Shown here: positions 42,511 to 53,925 of the stretch, one piece after another
Position numbering within the stretch: position 1 is the stretch's first letter
Layout of the letters: each line of letters opens with the position of its first letter
Assembly: GCA_031216915.1 (NCBI GenBank)
Contig: CM062288.1
Location: forward strand, 179,330,596 to 179,394,595
Source of the DNA: Pictodentalium vernedei
Taxonomy: Eukaryota; Mollusca; Scaphopoda; Dentaliida; Dentaliidae
Direction: 5' to 3'
DNA: 64,000 nt
Notes under the pieces: model-generated
Databases searched by the model: none
Told to the model about the DNA's origin: nothing
Seen by the model: only the letters and a program-made list of their open reading frames with translations
Translations under genes and position numbers: made by a program

Positions 42511-43372
42511 TTACCCAACACACACAATATCAAAATTTATTATTATACCCCCACAAAACGAAGTTTTAGAGGAGGTTATATAGGAGTCTACTTGTCCGTC
42601 GGTCGATCGGTCTGTTGTCGTCGTCGACATTGTCGGCCTGTTGCACATGTAAAATTGTGGAGCGAACTACTTCCACAGTTTTAGCTGCATTTTCATGAAA
42701 CTTCCCAAAAATGATCAACATGATGAGGGGAAGTACGTGACATAATTTTTTTTCCGCATGGTTTCAAGATCGCCGACTGGGTGATTTTAAGAACACCAGT
42801 TTGTTGAAATCAAGTGATTAGTAACTTGCATATTACACTATGTGTGGGGCAAGTGGTTATCGACAGTCAGGAATATCGAAAAGATGTGGTTACTCATTCA
42901 TCAAGATTGCACTCCACATTTGCAGTTGATTATACATTGAATTGAATCATTAATCTTATATGCATGTATCTAATGAAATGGACATTTTTTTAACAACTTA
43001 TCACCAAAATATAATACAAATTTAACCCATCATGCCTATGTATGTTTGCCATGAACTGGCAGCAGTAGTGTGAGCAGGTGAAGAAAAATATTCAGCTGCA
43101 GAGGTATTGCTATGTAAATCTTGACAGCAGAAAGTGGAGAGTCGACTTCGGCTCGACTTTTGTGTGTTGACTAATTGACCCCAGAATCCCAGAGTCATTT
43201 CATTACTGGTCATTGTAGATGAACTTTGAATTTTGCATTTGTTCAGCATTTCATTAGAGAGTTGGCCCTCCATTGTCATAAATTTCTTGATTTTATGTTT
43301 CTGGCTATACTCGACAGAGACAATCTATATTTGGCTTACATTCACCAAAAATGCAGATTATGTTTGATTTTT
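42511..43372. other. MITE end, Helitron-like leader and unassigned DNA
   Basis: 'TTTAACCCTTTACCCAAC' at about 42506-42523 is the left end of the TTAA MITE family, cut off after about 30 bp. A 'TTATACCCCCACAAAACGAA' leader follows at 42544 with 'TTATATAGGAGTC' and 'TGTCCGTCGGTCG'. The segment 43022-43279 holds an open minus-strand frame of 85 codons with no domain I recognise. Its function, if any, is unknown. Confidence 0.4.
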
Positions 43373-44241
43373 AGCTCAACTTGACAAAGTCAAGCTGAGC
43401 TATTGCCATCACTTCTCGTCCGTTGGCGTACATATGTACGTACGTACTGTTGTATGTACGTCCAGTTTCCTTTGACACACCTCACAGGTCGCATTTATGA
43501 TCAGATCGCTTTGAAACTTGGTATGCTTGTTTGGGGTGACCTCTAGATTGGTGCTATCGATTTTCTTCCAGTTCCGTCAAAAAATGTTGCCGCTACCAAT
43601 GTTCTTAGAACTTAGTTGAGTCAGACCTCAATATTTCCCTTTGGCACACCCTACAGGGCACATTTATGATTGGATTGCTGTGATACCTGGTATGCTTGTT
43701 TAGGGTGACCTCCAGATGGGAGCTATCGATTTTCTTCAATTTCCGTCAAAAAATATTGCCACGACCAACGTTCTTAGAACTTAGTTTAGTCAGACCACAA
43801 TATTTACCTTTGGCACACCCTACAGGGCACATTTATGATTGGATTGCTTTGAAACCTGGTATGCTTGTTTGGGGTGACCTCTAGATGGGAGCTATCGATT
43901 TTTTTCCATTTCCGTCAAAAAATGTTGCCGCGGCCAACGTTCTTAGAACTTAGTTTAGTCAGACCTCAGTATTTCCCTTTGGCACACCCTACAGGGCACA
44001 TTTATGATCGGATTGCTTTGAAACCTGGCATGCTTGTTTAGGGTGACCTCTAGATGGAAACTATCGATTTTCTTCAATTTCCGTCAAAAAATGTTGCCGT
44101 GGCCAATGTTCTTAGAACTTACTTTAGTCAGACCACAATATTTCCCTTTGGCACACCTTATAGGGCACATTTATGATTGGATTGCTGTGATACCTGGTAT
44201 GATGGTTTGGGGTGACCTCTAGATGGGAGCTATCAATTTTT
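43373..44241 (+). repeat. 169 bp satellite array with leader hairpin
   Basis: Leader hairpin at 43373-43401 (AGCTCAACTTGACAAAGTCA, AGCTGAGCT), then 'GTACGTACGTAC'-like sequence. Five monomers start at 43474, 43643, 43812, 43981 and 44150 ('GGCACACCCTACAGGGCACA' or variant). The spacing is exactly 169 bp each time. Units also share 'CTTTGAAACCTGGTATGCTT', 'GACCTCTAGATGGGAGCTAT' and 'CCGTCAAAAAATGTTGCCG'. The same family forms the array at 53930-55258. Confidence 0.92.
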
Positions 44242-44775
44242 AGCTTAACTTGACATAGTCAAGATAAGCTATTGGAATCACGCGTGTGGAAGTCTGTTTG
44301 TCTGTGAGTCTGTGAATCTGTGAGTCTGTTCACATTTTCCTTTAGCACGGGCTACACTCCGCAGTTCTTGTCTGATAGTCACGAAATTTCATATGCAGGT
44401 TTGGGGTCATGTCTAGATGAGAACGTCCCCTTTTGGTCGCGATCGGGCAACCGGTATAGCTGCCCGAGCCCAAAACCTGAAAACCAATAGCACTGTCTAC
44501 AGGTCGTATTTATGAAGGGATTTCATTGTAACTTGGTAGGATGCCTCTGTATAATGCCCAGATGAGAACGTCCCCTTTTGGGCATGATCTATCAACCGTG
44601 ATGGCTGCCCAAGCCCGAAACCCAAAAACTGTTAGCACAGTCTTCAGGTCATGTTTAATATGTTGGGATTTCATTGTAACTTGGTAGGATGACTCCTTAT
44701 GATGTCTAGATGAGAATTTCCCCATTTGGGCGTGATCTGCCAACTGTGACGACTGCCCAAGCCCAAAACCCGAAA
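44242..44775 (+). repeat. 143 bp satellite array, left part (before hAT-2)
   Basis: Leader hairpin at 44242-44270 (AGCTTAACTTGACATAGTCA, AGATAAGCT) followed by about three monomers ('GCACTGTCTACAGGTCGTAT', 'GAAGGGATTTCATTGTAACT', 'TGGTAGGATGACTC', 'AGATGAGAACGTCCCCTTTT'). The array is broken within 'AAAACCTTTA' by hAT-2 and resumes at 50583. Confidence 0.88.
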
Positions 44776-44783
44776 ACCTTTAC

Positions 44784-47608
44784 AGTGCTTCGTATTAGCA
44801 AATTTGACGGGTGCTACTTTTAGCTCTCGCAAAATATGAAACGGGTGCTATTCACACTCATGAACTGCAGTTTTAATTATTTGGAGTATTGATAGTCTAT
44901 ACATGTACATAAGCTTGGAAAAAAAAGAATTAAAGAGGATTGCCATATGGAAAACAGCAGGAGAGCGCACACTGCAGACATCATTTGACATCAGACGAGC
45001 CATAAATCACCAATCTGCCAATTGTCCAGGAAACCTATTTTACCAGAACATTTTGCAATACTTTCTTCCCAGTGAAGTTACCCCCCTCCCCCCACACTAC
45101 ACATCAGTCATTGAAAGAGAGTCAGGTGTGAGTATGAGGGGGGAAATCAAAATCATGGGGGTCGACACACATTTATTCTGTGTGTAAAAATAATCTGAAT
45201 CAGTATTTCACAGATAGTATTTTCCAATGAAACTGTATTTTAATATTGCACTGGCAGTAAATAAATAAAAGTTAATTATCTCTACAGTGTGTGTTGTTTT
45301 TTATTCCAACAATGCCATCATTTATTTATTTATTGGTGTTTAAGGTCACCTATTTATGCACAATGGCTTATCGTGACCACAACATGGAGATAAAGTCAAG
45401 GGTAGTCAATCGTTTATACCCATGTTGCCCATTTTAGAGGACTTCCACCCCAAGCATTGGTCAATGATGACTGGGTCCTATTTTACGAGTACAACAGAAC
45501 TTGTTGACCATAGTAAACAAGCAATGTCTCACTTCCTGGGGTTCCCACAGGGGAACAATGTCATTATCTGATCTTAAAATATTTTGTATCACAGATTATC
45601 TAAAAATGATATCACGTAGAAACATCATATTATTTTATGATAAATCTGTGTTACTCATACTAAGTATTTTTTTTAACTTGGGTAAATTCCGTAATATCGA
45701 AGTCTGAGGCCGAATCTTCCTGGGCTGAACCTTCCTGGGGTCGTACCTTCGGTATCAGGACAACTCGGACCAAAGACAACTCGGACCAAGACAAGTCGGA
45801 CCAGTTCGAGACAAGGTTAAAGTGGGCCGAGTTGTCTTCAAAAGTGGGCCGAGACTGGTCTTGGTCTGAGTTGTCTTTGGTCCGAGTTGTCTGTAATTCC
45901 GTATCTTCCCGTTCCCATTCAAAAAATGTCAGAATCGCAATGGCTTACTGTAATTTGTTGTTTGAAAAAGACGCATCAGGGAAAACAGGTGCGTGGGAGT
46001 TTAATAACAATTTATATATGGGTAAGTTTCGCTGTTGGTTTTGTATAAAAAAAAATTCAATACCCATGAGGACAGCTGAGGAAATAGAAGTAGATGAACG
46101 TACGACCAACATCACACTTTCTGACTCTTCATGTACAAGTTAACAAAACTGAGATGGTCACACTTTCTGGGACACGTCAATAAATAATTTCGTTCGATTC
46201 GCCAGACCCCTCCAGGAACCAATTGCACTGTACACATCACATGTGCAGAGTGCCTTTTACGAAATTTAGCCGGGGATTTTCTAGAACGTGCGTACGTTTT
46301 GGAAAATCACAGTCAGTATATAGTAACAGTCACAACTGCGCATGCCGGAATGATGCCACATGTGTATTACTACAACAAAATTGTTTTCGTGGGTAAACTA
46401 TTGATTTGATTCGAGAGATTATTAAAAAATTGAGGCACGCACAAATTACTCGCCTGATTTTAAACATTGGTACATGTAGCGGACGCTGGCGAAATAGAGC
46501 ACCTTTCCTGGCAAGTTTCCAGCATACTGCTGCATTTTTTAATTTTCACAATTGTGACAATGTCCTGCAATCTGAATTTCTGAAGCCTGAAATCTGTTTT
46601 GTGCCAGGGTCAGTATTGTTGTATTTTTTCAGTGTAAATTAATTACAATAATTACACTAAAAAATTACAACAATATAGACCCTGGCACAAAGCAGATTTA
46701 AGGCATCAAAATGCAGGAAATGGCTTCTCAGGCATTCTAAATTTTAAACGTTTTCTTGGGGAGAGTGGGGGCATGCCCCAGGCTATGGCGCTGGTCGGTT
46801 TGGGCCGGTTCCCTAAGTAAAGAGTTAATGCTGTAACTTGTTCTAATGTTCATATAATGAGTTCATCAAACTGCTTTACAACAGACCTTGGGAACTGGTA
46901 TCATAATCATTAAAATTAAAATGGGGAAAAAAATTAAAAATCCTTTTAATGGCTTTTAGTTTTATTCTCAACTTGAAACAATAACAACAATTCTAAACTT
47001 GAAACAATAACAATAAAGAAGAGTGAGGACATTCAGAGCAGGCTTCTAGCAGTTCATTCACACAGGCACAACAAATTATACCATTTTGGTGAAATTCTCA
47101 TTTATGGTGACGGCACATGGAATGGATGATGGAGGGTGGATTATGCATCCTTTATGAAAAAATCACCGAACACAGAACAGGTGAAGTTTCTACGACTACC
47201 AGGTAAAAAATTCATAATTTCTGAAAATGACCATGAAAACCACCAGCAAAATTTGAAATGATGGACCCATCACATTGTCCATCTGACCAGAATAGATCCA
47301 ATTGAATTATTGTCCAATAATGGAATGAACAGCTAGTCATGATGATGAGAGACTTCAGGAGTTTATATACGAACTATAGAAATCAGTCATCCTCAATTTC
47401 TGGCTGATTTCTTTGGTTTGTTTGTAAACTCCTGATGCCTCTCATGATCATGGAGGGTGGATTACGCATCATTTATGACAAAATCACCGAAGTTCAAACG
47501 CGTGAATTTTCTACCAGATAAAAAATTCACAATTTCTGAAAATGGCCATGAAAACCACCAGCAAAAATTGAAATGATGGACCATCTGACCAGAATAGATC
47601 TAATTGAA
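44784..47608. other. hAT-2 non-coding left part with palindromes and a SINE piece
   Basis: This holds a SINE fragment at about 45318-45390 ('TTTATTGGTGTTTAAGGTCA'), an imperfect inverted repeat of GTCCGAGTTGTC-type motifs at 45758-45891 and a long palindrome at 46563-46718. It also has a duplicated segment (47120-47320 and 47448-47615). Two open frames (45832-46143, 44903-45187) have no domain I recognise. Confidence 0.5.
46563..46718. repeat. ~155 bp inverted repeat inside hAT-2
   Basis: The left arm 'AAATCTGTTTTGTGCCAGGG' (from 46590) matches the inverse of 'CCCTGGCACAAAGCAGATTT' (ends 46699). The arms continue inward through 'TATTGTTGTA' and outward through 'CCTGCA'. It may be a small nested MITE. 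No clear target duplication. Confidence 0.75.
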
Positions 47609-47615
47609 TTATTGT
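47120..47615. repeat. Duplicated 3' segment of the hAT-2 transposase region
   Basis: About 47128-47320 and 47451-47615 are ~85-90% alike ('ATGGAGGGTGGATTA.GCATC', 'ATTTCTGAAAATG.CCATGAA', 'AACCACCAGCAAAA', 'CTGACCAGAATAGATC', 'AATTGAATTATTGT'). The inner copy ends at the transposase stop codon. The copies are about 320 bp apart, so this is a local direct duplication. Confidence 0.75.
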
Positions 47616-50235
47616 TCAGAGTCAGATTGAGATTCAATGTTATCAGTGTCGAATGCTTGCACAGCCTCTTCGACTTCTGACAACACTGCGTCTCCATCTG
47701 TGTCATCCAATAATTCATTAGAATTATCATCAAAGTCCCCTTCTGGATCATCAGCGATGGTGGGTGACTGCTTAGCTGCCATCACAGCAAGGCCAAGATC
47801 GTCTTCCGAGTCGCTGCTATCTGACGATGTGAGAATGTCCCCAGAATTATCAGCGGATTTGGCAAGTTTGTCCTGGTCTTTTTTGGGCTTTTTGTTTTTC
47901 ATTTGGTAAAGACATTCACTGGGATTGGGTCCACTAAAGTCTACCTCTTTCAACCTATGCTGTTTCATATACAGAGATAACGAATGTTCCATGATAGAGT
48001 CAAGTTCCTGAGGAGACCACAAACTATGGTTTATTTTCAACATTAACAAGTCTTCCATCATGGAATGCTTTATGCTGAGTCTTCGGTTCAGTTAAAAAGG
48101 CTGTCAGATGGCTGAATCCCGACTCGACACTTGAGTTACTGTGGCTGAGTGTGAGGATCAGTTCTGCAAGTTTACAGACATTTGGAAACTGACCCTTTCG
48201 ATAAACAAGTACATTTTCCCACAACTGGGAGGCATTGACACTGGGATAATAATGTTTAACCATCTTCTTAAAATCTACCCACTCATCATCGATCACAATC
48301 TTGTGAATGTAAGAACTCGCGTCGAGTGGTATTTTGAAATGTGTATAAATGGCAGTGATTCTTTTCAAATCAACTTCATCATCGACCCAATTTGCTGGAT
48401 CTATGAAACACATATCGCGGATAATATCACTGACACTTGGCACTTTTTCCTGTATAGTTTCTGTCACAGTGTCATCATCTTCTTATTTGAAGATTCATCA
48501 CATTTAGCATCATCACCAGTCTGAGTCGGGGAAATATCAGTTATTACATCATTCTGAACTTTTTCGTAATCACTGAATCGCATATTAATACAATTTGTCA
48601 CAGCCAGAATGATTGATTTCTTTACTTTGTTTATAAACTCCTGAAGTCTCTCATGACTATAGCTACTCATTCCATCATAGGACAATTCAACAAATTCTCG
48701 GTTTGCCAATTTTCGCTTGCCATGTCCACATTTCACATTTGGCGTTTTAACAGTTTGTCCATGTAGTGAAAATGCAAACTGGTTAAATGCTGCTGCTGAT
48801 GGGGGCGTCTTATCACCATCTTTCAACTTGTTCAGGCCATCAAGTAAATTTTCTAAAGCTGGTTGAACATCGGAAGATTAACAATTGCTCCTTCTCAAAT
48901 TTGAGGGATGCCATGGACAGCTTGTTAGTGATTTGTTTCAACAAGATAAACGAGCATAAGAACTGAGGATCTTTTAATTTTTTCAAGATTCCTTTCAGTT
49001 TTGGTGCAATGTTTTTTGCCGACCCCGACTCAATCATATTTTCACAAACTTGACAAAGAATTATATAATTGTTCAACAAGTGATCTATTCCTCGGTCCAA
49101 GTGACTTATGAACCGTGTCCCAGCAACTTTAGGCACTGTTAGCGTTCGAACCCCTAGCACCAACTCACCATGCTGCTGAACGTTTCTTTTGAATTTTCCT
49201 GACTTTTTCATTAAATTGAAAAGAACAATCAGCATATCTTTTACTGATTTGAATGATTTGTTAGAAAGTAGGGAATCTTTTATGGCCAACTTCAATTTAT
49301 GCATCACGCAATGAATCTTTATCAACCATGGGCGCCTGTCAGCACTCAGCCTTGTCAGTAGACCAGTGAATCTCCCTGTATTGACCGATGCGCCATCTGA
49401 TGTAGCAGCTATCATAGCAGATTTGAAATGATCTGGATTTATCTGAATTTTATTTAAGAACAAGTCTTCGATGCAATGTTTTAAATTCTCTGCATTGCTA
49501 TCACCATACGCAAAAAAAAACGTGCTACACCTTTCTGAAGCATTTGACAATAAATCAACTCCTTCTCACAACCAGTCTTACGAGCTTGTGAACCGTCCGT
49601 TAGGATACTGAAAAAATGGGCATCTTTAATATCATCTTTGATCTTCATTCTCAAGGCTTTGCACATAACGTTAATTAGGACTCGTGCAGTGTCACTGTTG
49701 TCGTGTCCCTTTAAAAGTTTAACCCCATTCGCTTTTTGAATTTGAATCATTGGTTTAAAGGTATTTAGACTACATCCATTTATAGCAAGAACATATGCTG
49801 TGCTCAAAATTTTTCTGTAAGCCTCAATTGAATGCGATTTCAACATACTGTCAACTCGCAGCTGTCCAGGTTTTACTCACACACCATGACCACAGCCACT
49901 ACATGAAGATACACCGTTCTCGGATGAATTTTCTAATTCATTGTCGATTTCAATCGCAGCTGTATGACATTTACTATTCAAGTGTCTCTGTATAGTGAAT
50001 TTAGTTACGTATGTAGTACCACTGACAAATTTATCAACTTCTGACGAAGCACGTCCGTGTAATTTTTGTTGACTTGTCGCTCATATTTACAACAGTTTTT
50101 GCACCATACCCTACAAACAAACGTCTTTCCGGATGCTTGCCTTTCTGTCTCATAACCAATCATTTCGTGGAATGGCCACTTCAGAAATGTTGACAATTCC
50201 ACATTCGTTTTCATTTTGAAAAAATAGCTACACAA
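47609..50235 (-). pseudogene. hAT transposase, DUF4371/ZNF862-like, frameshifted
   Basis: The 5' part (50235 downward) has 'FLKWPF', 'CRVWCKNCCKYERQ' and, after a frame change, 'RHLNSKCHTAA', which together make a BED/TTF-type zinc finger. Next comes 'RVDSMLKSHSIEAYRKIL', 'DAHFFSILTDGSQAR' (probable first catalytic Asp) and 'MIAATSDGASVNTG', 'LIKIHCVMHKLKLAIKDSLL', 'LTVPKVAGTRFISHLDRGID'. The C-terminal region 'ILTLSHSNSSVESGFSHLTA' is the hAT dimerisation motif. An acidic Ser/Asp tail ends at 47609. The order matches DUF4371-containing hAT transposases. Frame changes near 49500, 48840, 48465 and 48050 and a stop near 49880 break it. Confidence 0.85.
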
Positions 50236-50582
50236 CCTATTTTGGTCTCGAAATTAGATGACAACTCAGACAAACAGCAATCAGCTGCCCTTTGTTTCAC
50301 ATGAAACGATTGGCTGCATGAAGCAGATGCACCAATCAAGTTATTTTTACTGTTTATATTGAGTAACCTGGGATACGACACGGACACACTCGAGGTTTGA
50401 CGGAAGGTAAACCGGAAATAACTTAATTTTCGGAAATAAACCTCGGGCGATTTGCGCTTTGCCGAAACCAGAATTTCAGTGACACTGTTTCTGTTACGAG
50501 CGCGATTAATGGCACCCGACAAATTTAAAATACGAGCGCGAACGGGTGCATTCGCACTTGCGCCCATCTCACACGAAGCACT
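50236..50582 (-). other. hAT-2 5' flank and right terminal region
   Basis: Contains a 118-codon minus-strand frame (50211-50567) with Arg- and Ser-rich content and no recognised domain. It probably covers the 5' UTR and terminal region of the element and ends at the TIR. Confidence 0.5.
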
Positions 50583-53500
50583 ACCTTTAGCACAGTCTAC
50601 AGGTCATATTTATTGAGGAATTTCATTGTAACCTGGTGGGTTGACTTCATACAGTGTCTAGATGAGAAAGTCCCCTTTTGGTCCTGATTGGGCAACTTTA
50701 ACGGCTACAGGGGCCCGAAGCCCAAAAACCTTTAGCACAGTCTACAGGTCATATTTATGAAGGGATTTCATTGTAACTTCGTAGGATGACTCCAAATAAT
50801 GTCTAGATGAGAACGTCGCATTTTGATCGCGATCATTCAGCCTTGATGGGTGCCCGAGCAGAAAAACCTTTAGCATAGGCAAAAGGTCATATTTATGGAA
50901 GGATTTCATTGTAACCTGTTAGGTTGACTCCATATAATGCCTAGATGATGACATCCCCTTTTGGTCGTGATTGGTCAACTGTGATGGCTACAGGTACCCG
51001 AAGCCTGAAAACCTTGAGCACAGTCTACAGGTCATATTTATAAAGGGATTTCAGTGTAACTTCGTAGGATCACTCCAGATGATGCCCAGATGAGATTGTC
51101 CTCTTTGGTTGCAATCATTCAACCATGATGGCTGCCCGAGCCTGAAGCCCAAAAACCTTTAGCACAGTCTACAGGTCATATTTATGAAGAGATTTCATTG
51201 TAACTTGGTAGGTTGACTTCATATAATGTCTAGATGAGAACGTCCCCTTTTGGACACGATTGGGCAACTGTGACGGCTACTGGGGCCCGAAGCCCGAAAA
51301 CCTTTAGAACAGTCTACAGGTCATAATTATGAAGAGATTTCATTGTAGCTTGGTAGGATGACTCCAAATAATGTCTAGATGAGAACATCCCCTTTTGGTC
51401 GCGATCATTCAGCCTTTATGTCTGCCCGAGCCCAATGACCTTTAGCATAGTCTATAGGTCGTATTTATGGAAGGATTTCATTGTAACTTGTTAGGTTAAC
51501 ACCATATAATGCCTAGATGATGACATCCCCTTTTGGTCGTGATTGGTCAACTGTGATGGCTACAGGTGCACCAAAGCCCGAAAATCTTGCGCACAGTCTA
51601 CAGGTCATATTTATGAAGGGATTTCATTGTAACTTCGTAGGATCACTCCAGATGATGCCCAGATGAGAATGTCCCCTTTTGGTTGCGATCATTCAACCAT
51701 TATGGCTGCCAGAGCCCGAAGCCCAAATACCTTTAGCACAGTCTACAGGTCATATTTATGAAGAGATTTCATTGTAACTTGGTAGGTTGACTTCATATAA
51801 TGTCTAGATGAGAACGTCCCCTTTTGGACACGATTGGGCAACTGTGACGGCTACTGGGGCCCAAAGCCCGAAAACCTTTAGAACAGTCTACAGGTCATAA
51901 TTATGAAGAGATTTCATTGTAGCTTGGTAGGATGACTCCAAATAATGTCTAGATGAGAACATCCCCTTTTGGTCGCGATCATTCAGCCTTTATGTCTGCC
52001 CGAGCCCAATGACCTTTAGCATAGTCTATAGGTCGTATTTATGGAAGGATTTTATTGTAACTTGTTAGGTTAACACCATATAATGCCTAGATGATGACAT
52101 CCCCTTTTGGTTGTGATTGGTCAACTGTGATGGCTACAGGTGCCCAAAGCCCCAAAATCTTGCGCACAGTCTACAGGTCATATTTATGAAGGGATTTCAT
52201 TGTAACTTCGTAGATCACTCCAGATGATGCCCACATGAGAATGTCCCCTTTTGGTTGCGATCATTCAACCATTATGGCTGCCAGAGCCCGAAGCCCGAAT
52301 ACCTTTAGCACAGTCTACAGGTCATACTTATGAAGGGATTTCATTGTAACTTGGTAGGTTTGACTTTATATAATGTCTAGATGAGAACGTCCCCTTTTGG
52401 ACACAATTGGGCAACTGTGACAGCCACAGGGGCACAAAGCCCAAAAACCTTTAGAACAGTCTACAGGTCATAATTATGAAGGGATTTCATTGTAGCTTGG
52501 TAGGATGACTCCAAATAATGTCTAGATGAGAACGTCCCCTTTTGGTCGCGATCATTCAGCCTTGATGGCTGCTCAAGCCCAAAAACCTTTAGCACAGTCT
52601 ATAGGTCATATTTATGGAAGGATTTCATTGTAACTTGTTAGGTTGACTCCATATAATGCCTAGATGATGACATCCCCTTTTGGTCGTGATTGGTCAACTG
52701 TGATGGCTACAGGTTCCCAAAGCCCAAAAATCTTGAGCACAGTCTACAGGTCATATTTATGAAGGGATTTCATTGTAACTTCATAGGATCACTCCAGATG
52801 AGAATGTCCCCTTTTGGTTGCAATCATTCAACCATGATGGCTGCCCGAGCCCCAAGCCCAAAAACATTTAGCACAGTCTTCAGTTCATATTTATGAAGGG
52901 ATTTCATTGTAACTTGGTAGGTTGACTTCATATAATGTCTAGATGAGAACAGCCCCTTTTGGACACCATTAGGCAACTGTGACGGCTACAGGGGCCTGAA
53001 GCCTGAAAACCTTTAGCACAGTCTACAGATGATATTTATGAAGGGATTTCATTGTTCCTTGCTGGGATGACTCCAAATAATGTGTAGATGAGCACGTCTC
53101 CTTTTGGTCGTGATTGTTCAGCCTTGATGGCTGCCCAAGCCCAAAACCCCAAAACCTTTAGAATAGTCTATAGGTCATATTTATGGAAGGATTTCATTGT
53201 AACCTGTTAGTTTGACTCCATATAATGCCTAGATGATGACATCCCCTTTTGGTCGTGATTGGTCAACTGTGACGGCTTCAGGGGCCCGAAGCCCGAAAAC
53301 CTTGAGCACAGTCTGCAGGTCATATTTATGAAGGGACTTCATTGTAACTTCGTAGGATCACTCCAGATGATGCCCAGATGAGAATGTCCCCTATTGGTTG
53401 CGATCATTCAACCATGATGGCTGCCCGAGCCCAAAAACCTTTAGCACAGTCTACAGGTCATATTTATGAAGGGATTTTATTGTAACTTGGTAGGTTGACT

Positions 53501-53640
53501 TCATATAATGTCTAGATGGACGCAATTGGGAAACTGACGGCTACAGGGGCCTGAAGCCCAAAAACCTTTAGCACAGTCTACAGGCCATATTTATGAAGGG
53601 ATTTCAATGTAACTTGATAGGATGACTCGTTTTGGAATAA
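50583..53640 (+). repeat. 143 bp satellite, about 21 copies, four-unit higher-order repeat
   Basis: Monomers carry 'TTTAGCACAGTCTACAGGTC', 'TATTTATGAAGGGATTTCAT', 'TGTAACTTGGTAGG', 'AATGTCTAGATGAGAACGTC' and 'CCCTTTTGGTCGCGATC'. The special unit with 'TTGACTTCATATAATGTCTA' and 'GGACACGATTGGGCAACTGT' recurs at about 50650, 51221, 51795, 52368, 52930 and 53503. The intervals are 571, 574, 573, 562 and 573 bp, so four monomers form one higher-order unit. Monomer types in between ('GATGATGCCCAGATGAGA', 'AATGCCTAGATGATGACATC') recur in the same order. Confidence 0.93.
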
Positions 53641-53925
53641 TTTCACTGTAACTTGGTAACTTTCGTTGATATACATTAACTGTGAGGGCCACATACATTA
53701 ACTGTGAGGTCATATTAACCCACCCCTCAGCTCTTTAGTACAGTGTACACCTCATATTATTTTTTATCAAAAACATAGCATACAGGGAACAGAAATGAAC
53801 ATATTCCCAATTATCACAATTCTTGTCTTATTTCATAATCCTTTCATAAACATTGAACATTATCCTTTTCATCAAACACAACACACAAGTTAAGCTACAG
53901 TGTCATTGACACTTTCATTTTCCAT
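53641..53925 (+). repeat. Junction block between two satellite arrays
   Basis: 'GTTGATATACATTAACTGTG' and 'CTCTTTAGTACAGTGTACAC' match 40085-40170. 'TTTCATAATCCTTTCATAAA' and 'AGTGTCATTGACACTTTC' match 41620-41725. It thus joins pieces found elsewhere at array edges. Confidence 0.65.

Larger units (their letters stand above)
44784..50582 (-). mobile_element. hAT DNA transposon (hAT-2), 5.8 kb
   Basis: The terminal inverted repeat is AGTGCTTCGTATTAG on the left and AGTGCTTCGTGTGAG when the right end is read inward. Flanking ACCTTTAC (44776-44783) and ACCTTTAG (50583-50590) are a target duplication with one mismatch. The uninterrupted satellite has ACCTTTAG, so the left copy mutated. A broken transposase lies on the minus strand at 47609-50235. 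The insertion is therefore younger than the 143 bp array it interrupts. Confidence 0.9.

Noticed and set aside
43022..43279. 85-codon minus-strand ORF as a host exon or gene
   Set aside because: No known motif and no clear splice context. Surrounding sequence is repeat-like, so support is too weak.
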